Counted from the stretch's first letter, positions 46,321 to 58,247 are shown. The stretch: DNA of 64,000 nucleotides from Candidula unifasciata (GCA_905116865.2 CAJHNH020002781.1:1-64000), one strand, 5' to 3'. Numbers and translations: made by a program. Notes: generated by a model from the sequence alone, not told the origin.

Positions 46321-46439
46321 TTCTATAAGAATCCAAGCACTTTATCGGCTCTGCGGGACTTGCATTGAAAGCAGTGGTGACTATATTTAATATTAATAAT
46401 TATAATTATAACAATAATAATAAGGTTTTCATTTAAAAT

Positions 46440-46705
46440 ACAGTAGTATATTGGTAATCGTGTGTTTGCCGGTCTAAATGTCTAGGGTTTAAATCTTCAT
46501 CAAGATTGGCTTTTAAATTAAATGATATGTACTTCCAGGTCGATCAAGTCTAAACTAGGTATCGGGATATATCCTGGGAAGTAAAGGCAGATGCTTTGAT
46601 GGTGACCATACTAGACATAGAGAGTCTATAATGGTGTGTAAAACTAAGGATCCAGCTCTATATGTTTTACGGAGCGACTGTATAAGAAGAGTCCGTTACT
46701 TCTTA
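46440..46705 (+). repeat. SINE-A copy, divergent
   Basis: GGGTTTAAATCTTC, then CTTCCAGGTCGATCAAGTC, CTGGGAAGTAAAGGCAG and a degraded tail. Confidence 0.65.
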
Positions 46706-46721
46706 AATTGTGTGTATAGGG

Positions 46722-46995
46722 AGTCACCGTGGCAGAGCGGCTAGACGCTCGCCGCGGATCGGAAGGTCGTGGGTTCGCTCTCTGGCGAAGCCTGACTTTT
46801 TTTCAAAAAATTACCCTGGTTCCCAGGTCGACCCAGCCTCGAGTGGGTACCGGGTGCAGTACCGGGAAATAAAGGCGGCCAGCTGACCACATCACCCATC
46901 TTGTGCCGATTGGCCTATTCAAATATGTCTAGCCATATATGCCCTATAGGCATTAAAGCGTGGAAAAAGGACCTTTACTTACTTACTTACTATAA
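46722..46995 (+). repeat. SINE-A copy
   Basis: The head is GAGTCACCGTGGCAGAGCGG with CGTGGGTTCGCTC. The core is CCCAGGTCGACCCAGCCTCG and the tail is ACTTACTTACTTAC. It is a good family reference. Confidence 0.9.
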
Positions 46996-47004
46996 TTACA
47001 TTTA

Positions 47005-47250
47005 GGAGTCGTGGTGGCGTAGCGGCTAAATGCTCGCGTGCAGATAGGAAGGTCTGGGTTCGCTCAAAAATGATCTTGACTCCCAGGTCGACCCAGACTT
47101 GAGTGAGTACTGGGAGCTAAAGGCCACCGGCGTGATGCTGACCACATCACCCATCTTGTGCCGATTGGTCTATAAAAATATAGGTCTAGCCCTGTATGCT
47201 CTTAACGCCTAAAGGCGGGGAAAAGGGACCTTTGCTTTGTTTTAAAATAT
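47005..47250 (+). repeat. SINE-A copy, tandem neighbour of the previous
   Basis: GGAGTCGTGGTGGCGTAGCG, then TCCCAGGTCGACCCAGACTT, GCTGACCACATCACCCATCT and GGGACCTTTGC. It has the same orientation as the copy ~10 bp upstream. Confidence 0.9.
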
Positions 47251-47602
47251 AATAGCATAAAGGGCAAGCGAGGTCACAAAACTAGGCCCAGTTTTTGTAA
47301 TGGCCGAGATAGTGGGCTTACTCTTTGTTGCGTGAATTATTCACAGCCTTAGTCTCCGGGCTGGTCAGTCTGTCAGTAACTGAACTAGACAGAGGAACCC
47401 TTGAAGTCGTAGAAACATTATATGTAATAAACAAACAGACAATGATGGGCACTCCTAGAAAGAAAGTTGGTCATTCGTTTCAGTACACCTGTTTCTGCAG
47501 CGAGGCGCTGTAGTAATTTGGAGGTTGCTGACTCGATTCCCCGCATGGTAACTATAGCTTCCGATTTTTATGTTGTTTATCTTATCCTTCAATCTCTCTA
47601 CT

Positions 47603-47675
47603 AGTTAGTCGACAGATTATCATCATTACACGACGAACCATTTAGTCTTTTAGTGCTCTGATCCCCTCTTCTACT
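47603..47675 (-). mobile_element. LINE 3' tail fragment
   Basis: TTAGTCGACAGATTATCATC, as at 43920 and 57785. Confidence 0.45.
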
Positions 47676-47724
47676 TCTTCCTGTGAGTGTCAATCAGTAC
47701 ATTGTCTATCAGAGATCGTATGTC

Positions 47725-48135
47725 TCAGTCATCATCATCATCATCAAGTGCGTTGACAGCTGGCATAGGCGCTCGTGCGTCGTCACAAATCTCGGTCTTT
47801 GGTGTTCTGGATCAATCCTTCATGGCACTGTCTCAAGCCATCCACCATCTTTGTCTGTCTCTGCCTCTTCTACCAGTGGTCTTTCGAGTTGTCGCGATAT
47901 TTTCCAGCGCTCCTTTTTTTCGTCACATGACCAAAGAACTTTGTCTCCTTCTTATTGTTGTACATAATGTTCATACTTTCATTATTCCATGGTTATTCTG
48001 GCAGTCGAAGGTGTCTCAATGCAGGTTAGAAAACCCACTGCCGGTCTTGTACCTCCCACTCTTCCTGAGCATGAGAAATGTGAGCTCTCTACAATACCTA
48101 ATCGGCATGTGACTTCAGAACGGCTGTAAGTTATA
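47725..48135 (-). mobile_element. RTE-like LINE 3' end, minus strand
   Basis: CAT repeats at 47731-47745 are the reverse of a GAT tail. They are followed by GTGCGTTGACAGCTGGCATA, CTCGGTCTTTGGTGTTCTGG and GTCACATGACCAAAGAACTT. The same order occurs at 60210-60440, whose minus strand encodes GRRSRGRPREMMVDG. Confidence 0.65.
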
Positions 48136-48139
48136 TATC

Positions 48140-49295
48140 TTTGACAGCAGTGTTCTTCGCCATTTTGGCACACACAGACCAGGAAAATAGTCGGGGGAAA
48201 AAATGTAGACTCAAATTAGTAAATTGTGTGCTGTCTCCATAATGGAAGACATAACACTACTGTCCGAATGCCACAAGAACGGCATTTTCCCGAACTGCCC
48301 GTCGCGAAAATCGAATCCTGATATGTCGAGGATTGTGAAACGCTTTCAGTTACCACAAAGTCACATAAGCTCACAGAAAAGTTGTTACTGGTGCTCTAAT
48401 TATAACTTCAATGCAGATTCGAACCCAATCTCTTAGGGTCAGTATAATTTTTTAAGGCTACGTTTTTGTGTGTTTTGGAAAACAAATGTGTGTCTTCTTC
48501 TCCTCCTCCTTCCTTCCTTCTCTTTCTTCACTTACGTTATTGAAGTGCTTGGGGAGGGGAAAAGGAGGAGGAGGGGAGGGGGTATGTAAGGATTTTCTGT
48601 GTGCTCTTTTAAATGCGTTGCATAAATTAATCTTTTTTTCTCCAAGGCTGCTCTTGATGCCGTCGTTCCATATTTGGCAGGTGCTTCCCCTTGCTATGTT
48701 TTCATTGTATGTCTTGATGATGGTAGTTGGGATGAGTAAGAAGGCCAGATCATCGCATCTATTACTTTTTAATGAACTGTATAACTGGCTAAAGTCCTAT
48801 TCTTTGTACAAATTTATTTGTATCTATTCTTGTTACTTCAAAAGCTTTTTCTAAGATATCTCATCTATGGATTTATGTAATGATTTCAAGTTCATTATTA
48901 AAAGCAGGCTTCAATTTTCGACGCTTAAAATAAAATTGAACAAAAAAAATAGTAATTATATTTGCCTTATAAGACACATACTCGATACTGATAAATTCAT
49001 CACCTGCAAAAGTATTGACTCTAACTAGAGATAAATGTTTGAACGGGCAGCCACAGACCATTGATCGAGACTGATTAAAAACCTATCCATAAGGCATAGT
49101 GCAAAACAGGGTCTAGTTCTTCGACCAAATAAAGACTAATTCCCTCCAACAAAGGAAAGGCCAGAAAACAGATTAGATATCGAGCTAATTGAAGTGCACA
49201 ATTCCTAGTGACCGATTATAGGGGTGAGTAACATGGAACTCGATATGCAGACAGTTGCACTGAGCCTCGTTCAATTTATCATCTCCTTTCTTATT
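48140..49295. other. No recognised features
   Basis: Only a CT-rich patch and a GGAG-rich patch (48495-48590). No coding or repeat family recognised. Confidence 0.45.
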
Positions 49296-49299
49296 GTTT

Positions 49300-49565
49300 T
49301 TTTGTTTTCACCGGTTGTAAACTGCTTCGGAAAGGTATGGCTGTTTGTCCACTTCTGGACGTTAATGTTACAGAACTTGAGTTTTGCGTGCAAATCGGTT
49401 TTACTGATCTGGCTTATTTGTAATGCAGAATATTTGCCCCCCCCCCCTTTTTTTTTACTCAAGCAGATGCACTCCGACTTCGAAGGACAAGCCCTTGATT
49501 AGTCTAATTTTACGTCATGCTTGTCATCCCCTCCGCCCCCACAAGGAGCCCCCAGAACCCATTAG
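49300..49565 (-). repeat. SINE-B antisense copy
   Basis: CACCGGTTGTAAACTGC, then TTTGTCCACTTCTGGACG, GCAGATGCACTCCGACTTCG and AACCCATTAGACCGG at the outer end. A poly(C)/poly(T) run (49437-49457) interrupts it. Confidence 0.75.
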
Positions 49566-49697
49566 ACCGGTTCGGTTTTTAGATTAGCGTTGTCGGCCTA
49601 GTTGTTTGTTACTTCAATACTTGTTATCTCTAAGTGTATACATCGTACAGAAACAAGCTTTGAGTTTGAATAAATTTTTTTTAAAGATTAGACACGG

Positions 49698-49940
49698 ATG
49701 GAATTGGTCTTAGTTGAAGTTTCAACTTCACCCCAATCGGGTCACCCCAATCGGGTCACCCCAAACTTGCGCCGTTCCCGTGCCAGCGAAAATCAAATGA
49801 AATATTCATCACTGCCAATTTGAAAGAAAAAAAAAAATGTGAGCAAACAATTAGTCCCGGCCGAATCCAGAAATATGCGCGCGTACTAAATGCATAAATC
49901 AGTTGCTATAGGCGCCAACACTAACAGTTGCCACCAGAAA
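49698..49940 (+). repeat. Left copy of a ~230-bp inverted-repeat family
   Basis: GGTCTTAGTTGAAGTT, then CACCCCAATCGGGTCACCCC, ACTTGCGCCGTTCCCGTGCC, GAGCAAACAATTAGTCCCGG and CAGTTGCTATAGGCGCC. The reverse complement occurs at 57165-57387 in the same order. A partial plus-strand relative is at 61425-61480 (CGGGTCACCCCATAATTG). Confidence 0.85.
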
Positions 49941-50401
49941 TCCAATTTGTGGTTGACGTATCCCATCCATATGGATGAAATAGAACAAGTTAAAGTTAAC
50001 CACGAGAGAGAACGAATGAATATAAAAGAAGAATAAGACTGAAGAAATGAGTACAGTAATAAGTGAAAATTTTAAACTAGTACTAATTAAAACTGATAAA
50101 CTAAGGACCATTCTGAGAAAAGACGAACAGAAAATGTTAAAACAGACACTGCAATTAGAGGTAGATGAACTCGGGAAACGAAGGCGTCCAAGAGATACCC
50201 TAATGCAAACGTTGGTGACAAAAGCCGAAGGTCCTGGTCTGGCTATCATCCATAATATTTAAGTGATTGCACAGGATAGAAAGGAATAGAGAAACAGACT
50301 GCAAGCCCCATGGGACATGTATATAACTGCCAACTGCCAACTGCCAATGACAGCCTTTATAATGCCACTTTTGAGGTGTAGGCAAAGGGGGGGGGGGGGG
50401 G

Positions 50402-50580
50402 GTCTTTGAGCCTGAATCTTTATGGCCACATGGCTAGTGCTGTCGCCACGACTGTTCAGGTGAGGATTTTATTCTGCCCCCGACAGGAAAAAAATCCCGA
50501 GACTTAATGAGGTTTCGATCCCGGGTCTCCCGCTTAAAAGCTTAACGTTCTAACCGTTCGGTCAACCGCTCCTCTATGTG
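50402..50580 (-). repeat. SINE-D antisense copy
   Basis: The minus strand reads GAGGAGCGGTTGACCGAACG, then GGGAGACCCGGGATCGAAAC (B-box-like) and GACAGCACTAGCCATGTGG. A poly(G) tract (50388-50402) adjoins it. Confidence 0.7.
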
Positions 50581-50707
50581 ACATTCAAGTGCAAAATAGG
50601 ACAATGAATAACAGAATGAAAGCTAGGGAGTTGCTCAGTACTGAAAGAGTCGACCACCAACGCCGCAAACTCCAAGGAAAGACGACCAAAAGGGGTGGGG
50701 GGGGGGG

Positions 50708-50980
50708 GAGAGGTCACTGTGGTCAAGTCGCTAGCGCTCGCTTTCTACTCGAAGATTTTGGGTTCGAATCAGATTTGAGTCGGATTTCTCTTAAGAAATG
50801 ACCGTGCCTTCCAAGTTGACCTAGTCTAAAATATGCACCAGGTTAAGTCCTGAGAAGTAAAGGCGACCGACGTGATGTTGACAGCATCGCTAACCAAATG
50901 CCGATTGGAATAACAAAATATGAGTTCAGCAGCATATATGCCTAATGCACCAGTGGTATTACAAGTGTTCTAAACTTTCT
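50708..50980 (+). repeat. SINE-A copy
   Basis: GAGGTCACTGTGGTCAAGTC, GGGTTCGAATCAG, CTTCCAAGTTGACCTAGTC, GAGAAGTAAAGGCGACCGAC and GTGATGTTGACAGCATCGC. Confidence 0.8.
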
Positions 50981-50984
50981 TCTT

Positions 50985-51600
50985 CTTCCTAGGTGTTATT
51001 ATTTCTGGCCCCACTTATGGTCTCCAGTAATACATGAACATAAATTTCTTTCATCAACATTATTAGGTTTGAGAATGGAGGTGGAGGCAGTCACTTCAGC
51101 CCTCCGCTGGCTTGATAAGCAGCTGCACACTCATGTTCTGTTTATAAGAGATTCACAAAAGCATGCTGTGAAAGGTGGAGACAGTTATGCTCCGTGCAGA
51201 GTGACAAGTTTCGCATCAGAGATTCCCTGTAGTTTGTACCCTTTGGATTATTTCTCCAGGGTATGGTAGTGTGTGGGGAAACGAACAAGCCACTTGGCGA
51301 GAAACTGGGGCATGATAAGCATGAAAATCAAGGTTCTTTGGGTGCGAGCGAACAGCGGGGAACAAAATCAGATCAGCAAAATCTGAAGAGATTATTGCAG
51401 TGGAGGAGTCACAATGTAATCTGGTTTACATTCAATACTCAGAGGAAAAATTAGATGGACACACAATCGTACCTCTGCTGGTACCATAGTTACTGGAGTT
51501 GCAGCAGCGTTGGCTGCTGAAGATGAGAACAGGGCGCTAGTAGGTATGTCACGAGTACTTTGATGACAGTTCTTAAGTCAGCTCAACTAGTCTGTACGCC
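50985..51600 (+). mobile_element. I-group-like LINE, RNase H part and 3' end
   Basis: MEVEAVTSALRWLDKQLHTH, then VLFIRDSQKHAV, a frameshifted SVWGNEQA and a 3' end like GCGCTAGTAGGTATGTCACG. The E and first D segments of RNase H are visible. Frames are broken. Confidence 0.6.
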
Positions 51601-51924
51601 TCAGAGGGTACGCAGTCGGTTCATTCCTTTCGATGCAGTGTATGGAATTTAATCAAACATCCCGACTTTAGCTTATAAAAGTTTGTCGTAAGCTATCTCT
51701 TTAACGTACTCGATTCCTGAATCCACTGATTTCCTATTTCACTGCTTGATTTGTAATTCTATGCCCGGTTCGTCTCAGAATATGCCAAAAACAGTCGACA
51801 CGCGTCTGTTTCATGTTCGTGTCAGGCTATGCAGGTGTACAAGGAAATTAGCAAACTGATAGATTTGCAGGTAATGTTACGATGGAGGGCGGGCGAACCA
51901 AGTAGTAGGTGAATATACTGGTTA

Positions 51925-52265
51925 GGGGGTGCGTAGTCTAGAGGCATAGCGTCCACTTCCAGTGCTGAAGGTCCCGGGTTCGAGTCCCGGTGACGGCTGA
52001 AATTTTTTTCACGTTGACTTCCAATAATTTCCCTGGTCTCTAGGTAGTAAGATCTGACGCCCGTGTGTATTGTTGCGCAGTAAAAATTTCCATAGCAGTT
52101 GGAAATCGAAAATAGAGTAGCCTAACGGCGCTGCCCGGGAGTTAGAAATCTGCCATAGTTCGTGCACTGCACTGAGATTCTTCGGACTCAGGCTTTAGGC
52201 AGAAGTAGAACGGAACACTTATGGGTTACTGCCCTTGTGCCATGATGTTGATCCATGTCTAAACT
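51925..52265 (+). repeat. SINE-E, full copy with tRNA-like head
   Basis: The head has GCGTAGTCTAGAGGCATAGC and GTCCCGGGTTCGAGTCCCGG at tRNA-like spacing. It is followed by CCTGGTCTCTAGGTAGTAAG, TTGTTGCGCAGTAAAAATTT, TAACGGCGCTGCCCGGGAG and CATGATGTTGATCC. It is not a gene, because the sequence runs on into the repeated body. Confidence 0.85.
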
Positions 52266-52439
52266 CAAACCTGGATCTGAATACTCTACCAAAAGCCGTT
52301 TGCGAGAACCAAGTGGTGAATGAATCAGTAGCTATGATCAGACTGCTTAAACAAAAAATTAAAAGGGAATGTGGCCATACAAAAGCATTATGCAGGAAGT
52401 CGAGAAAGAATTTTTTTTTTTAAATATCAAGAAACCATG

Positions 52440-52622
52440 AGTTGTTAACCCTTTGGCTCGGTACTATGTATATCGGCCTTCATTCCATGATAGGTACTGT
52501 AAATCTGGGAGAAATGTGGCTTTTCTGCCTACCCCCGTGCGTGAACCCGGACCAGAAGGAGGTCGTTACCCGGTCGCCGCGCAGTCAGGTTTAACTAACT
52601 GAGCTAGCGAGCCGAGCAAAAA
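52440..52622 (-). repeat. Another tRNA-headed SINE, antisense
   Basis: The minus strand has GGCTCGCTAGCTCAGTTAGT (A-box-like) and GGTCCGGGTTCACGCACGG (B-box-like). The body, with ACAGTACCTATCATGG, is 3' of it. Confidence 0.6.
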
Positions 52623-52834
52623 GAAGAAATCAACACAGGACTGATGTCGTCAGCTGCTTCACGCTGTGGGAGTTAAGGAGACCCGAGCAAATATGGACTG
52701 AACAGTCTGAGTTGTAATGGGGATTAACAATAACCAACTAGCTAATTTCGTATTGTAAATGTTAATACTGGCCGTTATCTAAAAATGTCTCTAATATTAT
52801 CGAATTTGTTTTATTTTAATCGGGTTAATTTCCA

Positions 52835-53165
52835 TGTAAGGGCTAGGATTTTTTTGTTCACATTTACTTCGACTTCTAGTAATTCCCTCTGGTCTCTGGG
52901 TAGTGAGATCAGACGCCCGTGTGCATTGTTGCGCAGGTACAAAATCCCTTGGCAGTTGAAAATCAAAAAGAGTAGCCTGGCGGCGCTGCCCAGGAAAAGT
53001 TTGGAGTTAAAAATTTCCCCAACGTATTTTAGGATCCTCACCGGTGCTACAGAGCCTGTGCACTGTTCTGAGTTTCTTCGGAGTCAGACTTGGGTTAGAA
53101 GAAGAACAAAGCACTTATGGGTTACTACTCCGTGTGCTATGGTGTTGATCCGTTGTTTAAAAACA
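52835..53165 (+). repeat. SINE-E copy without head
   Basis: CCCTCTGGTCTCTGGGTAGT, then TTGTTGCGCAGGTACAAAAT, GTAGCCTGGCGGCGCTGCCC, ACCGGTGCTACAGAGCCTGT and GGTGTTGATCCGTTG. Confidence 0.85.
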
Positions 53166-53454
53166 AACCTAAAAAAAAAAAAAAAAAACTTAAAATCAAT
53201 CGAATTATTTTTAATTTTTTGTCCCTGTAACATTTTTGATCAATGTATGTAGCTTTCGTCTCGTGTCTCTAATGTTAAGAAATTAATGCTATAGTTTCCT
53301 GTTTTTGCACTGCAAATGGGTGCATATCTCAGAGAAACCTTCGACAATAGTGGGTTGAAAAGAAAGGCCAAGTTTGTCGAACTGGACAGCCTACACGTTG
53401 TTGACAGGACCGCACAGGATAGAATGGAACCAGGAATCTCATGCGAGCCAGATA

Positions 53455-53715
53455 AGTAAAGGAACCCTTTTCATGTCCATAGGCGTGCTGGGGATACATC
53501 CCTAGACCTAGATTTTATAGACCAATTGTCACTTGGTGAGTAATGTATTGAACATCACCACAGCCGCCTTCATTTCCCACGACTTTACCTGGTATCCAAT
53601 TCAGTTCAGGTTCTACCTGGGAGCAAATGCCATTTTTGTAAACAATTCATCTCGACGCGGATTGGAACCTATAACCCTTTGTCCCGACAGTGAGTGTCGT
53701 GAGTGTCAACTTTTT
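53455..53715 (-). repeat. SINE-A antisense copy
   Basis: The minus strand reads TGTCGGGACAAAGGGTTATA and GGTTCCAATCCGCGTCG, then GGTAAAGTCGTGGGAAATGA, a CACTTGG..CATAAAATCTAGGTC-like stretch and the tail. Confidence 0.75.
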
Positions 53716-53799
53716 GGATTTTCGCATCGACTGCGCCTGACCCACGGGTTTGTTTGGCACCGTACATGTTTGCTTTAGTTTCCCTACCACTAGTGTTTC

Positions 53800-54380
53800 G
53801 TTTTCTTCATTTGGTCTGCCACCATAGGAATATTCATACCTTCACGTCCCATAGGTCTGCCACCATCACTGAGACTGTTTAGACTTGAAGTGTCAAACCT
53901 TCACGTCCCATAGGTCTGCCACCATCACTGAGACTGTTTAGACTTGAAGTGTCAAACCTTCACGTCCCATAGGTCTGCCACCATCACTGAGACTGTTTAG
54001 ACTTGAAGTGTCAAACCTTCACGTCCCATAGGTCTGCCACCATCACTGAGACTGTTTAGACTTGAAGTGTCAAACCTTCACGTCCCATAGGTCTGCCACC
54101 ATCACTGAGACTTTTCAGTATTGAGGTGTCAAACCTCTAGGTCCTGTTGGTCTGCCACCATCACTGAGACTGTTTAGACTGAAGTGTCAAACCTCTAGGT
54201 CCTGTTGGTTTGCCACCATCACTGAGACTGTTTAGACTGAAGTGTCAAACCTCTAGGTCCTGTTGGTTTGCCACCATCACTGAGACTGTTTAGACTGAAG
54301 TGTCAAACCTCTAGGTCCTGTTGGTCTGCCACCCATCACTGAGACTGTTTTGACTTAAAGTGTCAAACCTTCAGGTTCTG
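53800..54380. repeat. ~60-bp minisatellite, ~10 units in two blocks
   Basis: Every unit has GGTCTGCCACCATCACTGAG and ACTGTTTAGACTTGAAGTGT. Units in 53850-54120 have CTTCACGTCCCATA. Units in 54120-54340 have CTCTAGGTCCTGTTG and lack one T. Confidence 0.95.
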
Positions 54381-54439
54381 CTGGTCTACCATCCAGATTG
54401 AGATCTTCCAATGTTGGGATATCGAACTCAGCGAGGATA

Positions 54440-54937
54440 AAAACCACGCACGCACGATAATGGAGTTCATAGATGGTGATGCAATTAGACAGAACCCAAC
54501 ATGACACACACACACGCACACAAACACACTCATGCAGGCACGTACGTTGATGGTGTTCACAGATTGTGATACAGAGGCAAAATGGGATCACACACACACG
54601 CGCGCGCGCGCACACGATGATGAAGTTCAAGGATAGTGATACAATAAGAGGCAACCATGGATCACACACAAACACATACACACACACATACGATGATAGA
54701 GTTCAAAGATTGCGATACAATTAGAGGCAATCCTTGATCACGCGCGCGCGCGCGCGCACACACACACACACACAAGCACAATGATAGAGTTAATAGATAA
54801 TGATACAATTAGAGGCAATCCTGGATCACACACAAACACACACACACACACACGTGCGCACACGATGATGGAGTTTATGAATAGTGATACAAATAGAGGC
54901 AACCCTGGATCACGCACACACACACACACACACACAC
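54440..54937. repeat. ~110-bp minisatellite, 5 units, each with a CA-repeat
   Basis: Units contain GATGATAGAGTTCAAAGATT (or a variant), GATACAATTAGAGGCAA and GGATCACACACA with CA or CG expansions. Confidence 0.93.
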
Positions 54938-56000
54938 ATACATACATACATACATACATACATACATACATACATACATACATACATACATACATACATA
55001 CATACATACATTCATACATACATACATACATACATACATACATACATACATACATACATACATACATACATACATACATACATACATACATACATACATA
55101 CATACATACATACATACATACATACATACATACATACATACATACATACATACATACATACATACATACATACATACATACATACATACATACATACATA
55201 CATACATACATACATACATACATACATACATACATACATACATACATACATACATACATACATACATACATACATACATACATACATACATACATACATA
55301 CATACATACATACTATATACATACATACATACATACATACATACATACATACATACATACATACATACATACATACATACATACATACATACATACATAC
55401 ATACATACATACATACATACATACATACATACATACATACATACATACATACATACATACATACATACATACATACATACATACATACATACATACATAC
55501 ATACATACATACATACATACATACATACATACATACATACATACATACATACATGCATGCATGCATGCATGCATGCATGCATGCATGCATTATGTATACA
55601 TACATACATACATACATACATACATACATACATACATACATACATACATACATACATACATACATACATACATACATACATACATACATACATACATACA
55701 TACATACATACATACATACATACATACATACATACATACATACATACATACATACATACATACATACATACATACATACATACATACATACATACATACA
55801 TACATACATACATACATACATACATACATACATACATACATACATACATACATACATACATACATACATACATACATACATACATACATACATACATACA
55901 TACATACATACATACATACATACATACATACATACATACATACATACATACATACATACATACATACATACATACATACATACATACATACATACATACA

Positions 56001-56031
<31 letters not shown>

Positions 56032-56480
56032 CATACCATACATACATACATACATACATACATACATACATACATACATACATACATACATACATACATA
56101 CATACATACATACATACATACATACATACATACATACATACATACATACATACATACATACATACATACATACATACATACATACATACATACATACATA
56201 CATACATACATACATACATACATACATACATACATACATACATACATACATACATACATACATACATACATACATACATACATACATACATACATACATA
56301 CATACATACATACATACATACATACATACATACATACATACATACATACATACATACATACATACATACATACATACATACATACATACATACATACATA
56401 CATACATACATACATACATACATACATACATACATACATACATACATACATACATACATACATACATACACACACACACA
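54938..56480. repeat. (CATA)n microsatellite, ~1.5 kb
   Basis: Almost pure CATA, interrupted by one TTCATA (~55010), TACTATATAC (~55311), a (CATG)n block with TATGTATA (55553-55600), single-base slips near 56000 and 56035, and a CACACA end. The long open frames on both strands are repeat artefacts. Confidence 0.99.
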
Positions 56481-56728
56481 TAAAGACACACATTTGTGAA
56501 CAAAACCAAAACATATTCAGAATGATCCTTTTTTTCTTTTTTGGAAATATCTTAACTGGGACAAGCCAGCCAGACTTGAGTTTGACAGTAACATTTTGCA
56601 CAGCCCTCCAAAATGTCAGTTAAACAATGGAGCAGAGTTAGCAATTTAATTTACGACACAGTGCGACGTGTACAAGTGTGTATAGGATATACATGCGCAG
56701 ATGAGTCACCAATTTATTTTGATAGTAT

Positions 56729-56770
56729 TATAATGATGATGATGATGATGATGATGAGGATGATGATGAA
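56729..56770. repeat. (GAT)n microsatellite
   Basis: About 13 GAT units with one GAG. Confidence 0.95.
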
Positions 56771-57164
56771 TATCTTGATACAGTGGTGAACGAGGGAATG
56801 AATGAATCAAGAATTGACATCAATGCACTCCGGTTAGCCCACACGTCTTGCGTCTCCATCCACAGTAGTGAAAGAAAAGGTCCTTGTTCGAAGTTATTTT
56901 TGCTTCCAACAGCGCTTTGCTAATGCAGTTTCCACACATGGACGGTAGTCTATGGTTTCGCTGTCTGAGCTACTGAGTTTATTACTTGGTGCAGCCCCGT
57001 GATCTGTGTTTTTTTCTCCATGTGAAATGCCTTTCATGTATGCAGCAGTTGAGTCCGTGTATTTAGTATGGCCGGTAGCCGGTTTATGTGTAAGCTGGTG
57101 AAACACCTTATGTAATAATTCTACGTATGTTTAGCCAGATTATTGTGCCCGACTACTTCCATCA

Positions 57165-57387
57165 ACGCCAAACTGTATTTCTGGTAGCGACAGTTGGCTT
57201 TGGCGCCTCTAGCAACTGCGATACGCATTTACTGTGTGCGCTTATTTTTGGATTGTGCCGGGACTAATTGTTTGCTCACCAATTATGGGACGGTGAGGGA
57301 GATTTTCTTTGTTTTTACTTGTATGGGAACGGAGCAAGTATGGGGGTGACCCGATTGGAGTGAAGTTCAAACCTCGACTAAGACTAT
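57165..57387 (-). repeat. Right copy of the ~230-bp inverted-repeat family
   Basis: It is the mirror of 49698-49940: GGCGCCTCTAGCAACTG, CCGGGACTAATTGTTTGCTC, GGGGGTGACCCGATTGGAG and GACTAAGAC at the outer end. GACACGG occurs just outside both copies (49691-49697 and 57388-57394). Confidence 0.85.
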
Positions 57388-57394
57388 GACACGG

Positions 57395-57605
57395 TGTTGC
57401 AGAGCCAGCCTATGCATTTGTTGGCTGTTGTGGGATTTCTATGCAAATTTTACATTCAGTAGTTTGCCATTGCTCACTTAATGTTCAAGTCCTGATGCCA
57501 CGTTAGAAACCAATGCGAAGCCGTCTACTGCCAAATCACATGCAGCTGGAATCGAACCTAGCGCCTCGGCGTTACAAAGCACCGCAACGCCTAAGCCACA
57601 GATGT
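57395..57605 (-). repeat. SINE-C antisense copy
   Basis: GTTGCAGAGCCAGCC, then CAGTAGTTTGCCATTGC, GCTGGAATCGAACC and CTAAGCCACAGA. It begins immediately after the right inverted repeat and lacks its 3' tail. Confidence 0.75.
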
Positions 57606-57774
57606 CGACATGCTAGTAGTACCAGTTGTAAACTGATGAAAAGTTCACCCATGTTTCCGTCTCCCTGTTGATATCTTTGAGTATCTCTACTTCCTCTCCC
57701 CCCCCCCCCCTCCCCGCCCAATCCCTACTCACCCACCTCACCCACTTCACAACCCCCCACTCAGGAATTCTTTC

Positions 57775-57855
57775 GTTAGTTAGTTAATCGACAGATTATT
57801 CCTCATTGCCCATCGGACAAGTCCTTTGGCGCTCGAATCCCACCTTTAAATCCCA
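57775..57855 (-). mobile_element. LINE 3' tail fragment
   Basis: AGTTAATCGACAGATTATTC and TTGGCGCTCGAATCCCACC, as at 47603. Confidence 0.45.
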
Positions 57856-58109
57856 GTTCTCGTGTTAAAATGTATGCTCACTGGTTGTTCTATCGTCCAT
57901 TTGATCGTGTTTTGATATAACGAGGATAACGATGATAAATAAGTATGTTAAATGAATGAAAGGATCCAGCTGATATATTATGCTAAAATCATTTTTAAAA
58001 ACTAGTCGGCATTCGGCGACCGCCTTTGCTTCTCGGGACATTACCTGGTACTGATTTTCGGTTGTGGTCGGCATGTGAGTCAATGTAAACTATGAAAACA
58101 AAAATACTG

Positions 58110-58184
58110 CTCGATAATAATAATAATAAGAATAATAAGAATAATAATAGTAACAATAATAATAATAATAACAATAACAGTAGC

Positions 58185-58247
<63 letters not shown>

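Noticed and set aside
46730..46800. Possible tRNA gene
   Set aside because: It is the head of a SINE-A copy. The same head occurs at other sites with the same body.
47687..48112. 141-residue plus-strand open frame
   Set aside because: It is antisense to an RTE-like LINE 3' end and rich in repeat-derived serine.
51925..51998. Possible tRNA gene
   Set aside because: A- and B-box-like motifs are present, but the sequence continues into the SINE-E body found at 52835 and there is no clean acceptor stem or terminator.
54781..56623. Long YIHT/CMYV-type open frames on both strands
   Set aside because: They are pure translations of (CATA)n.
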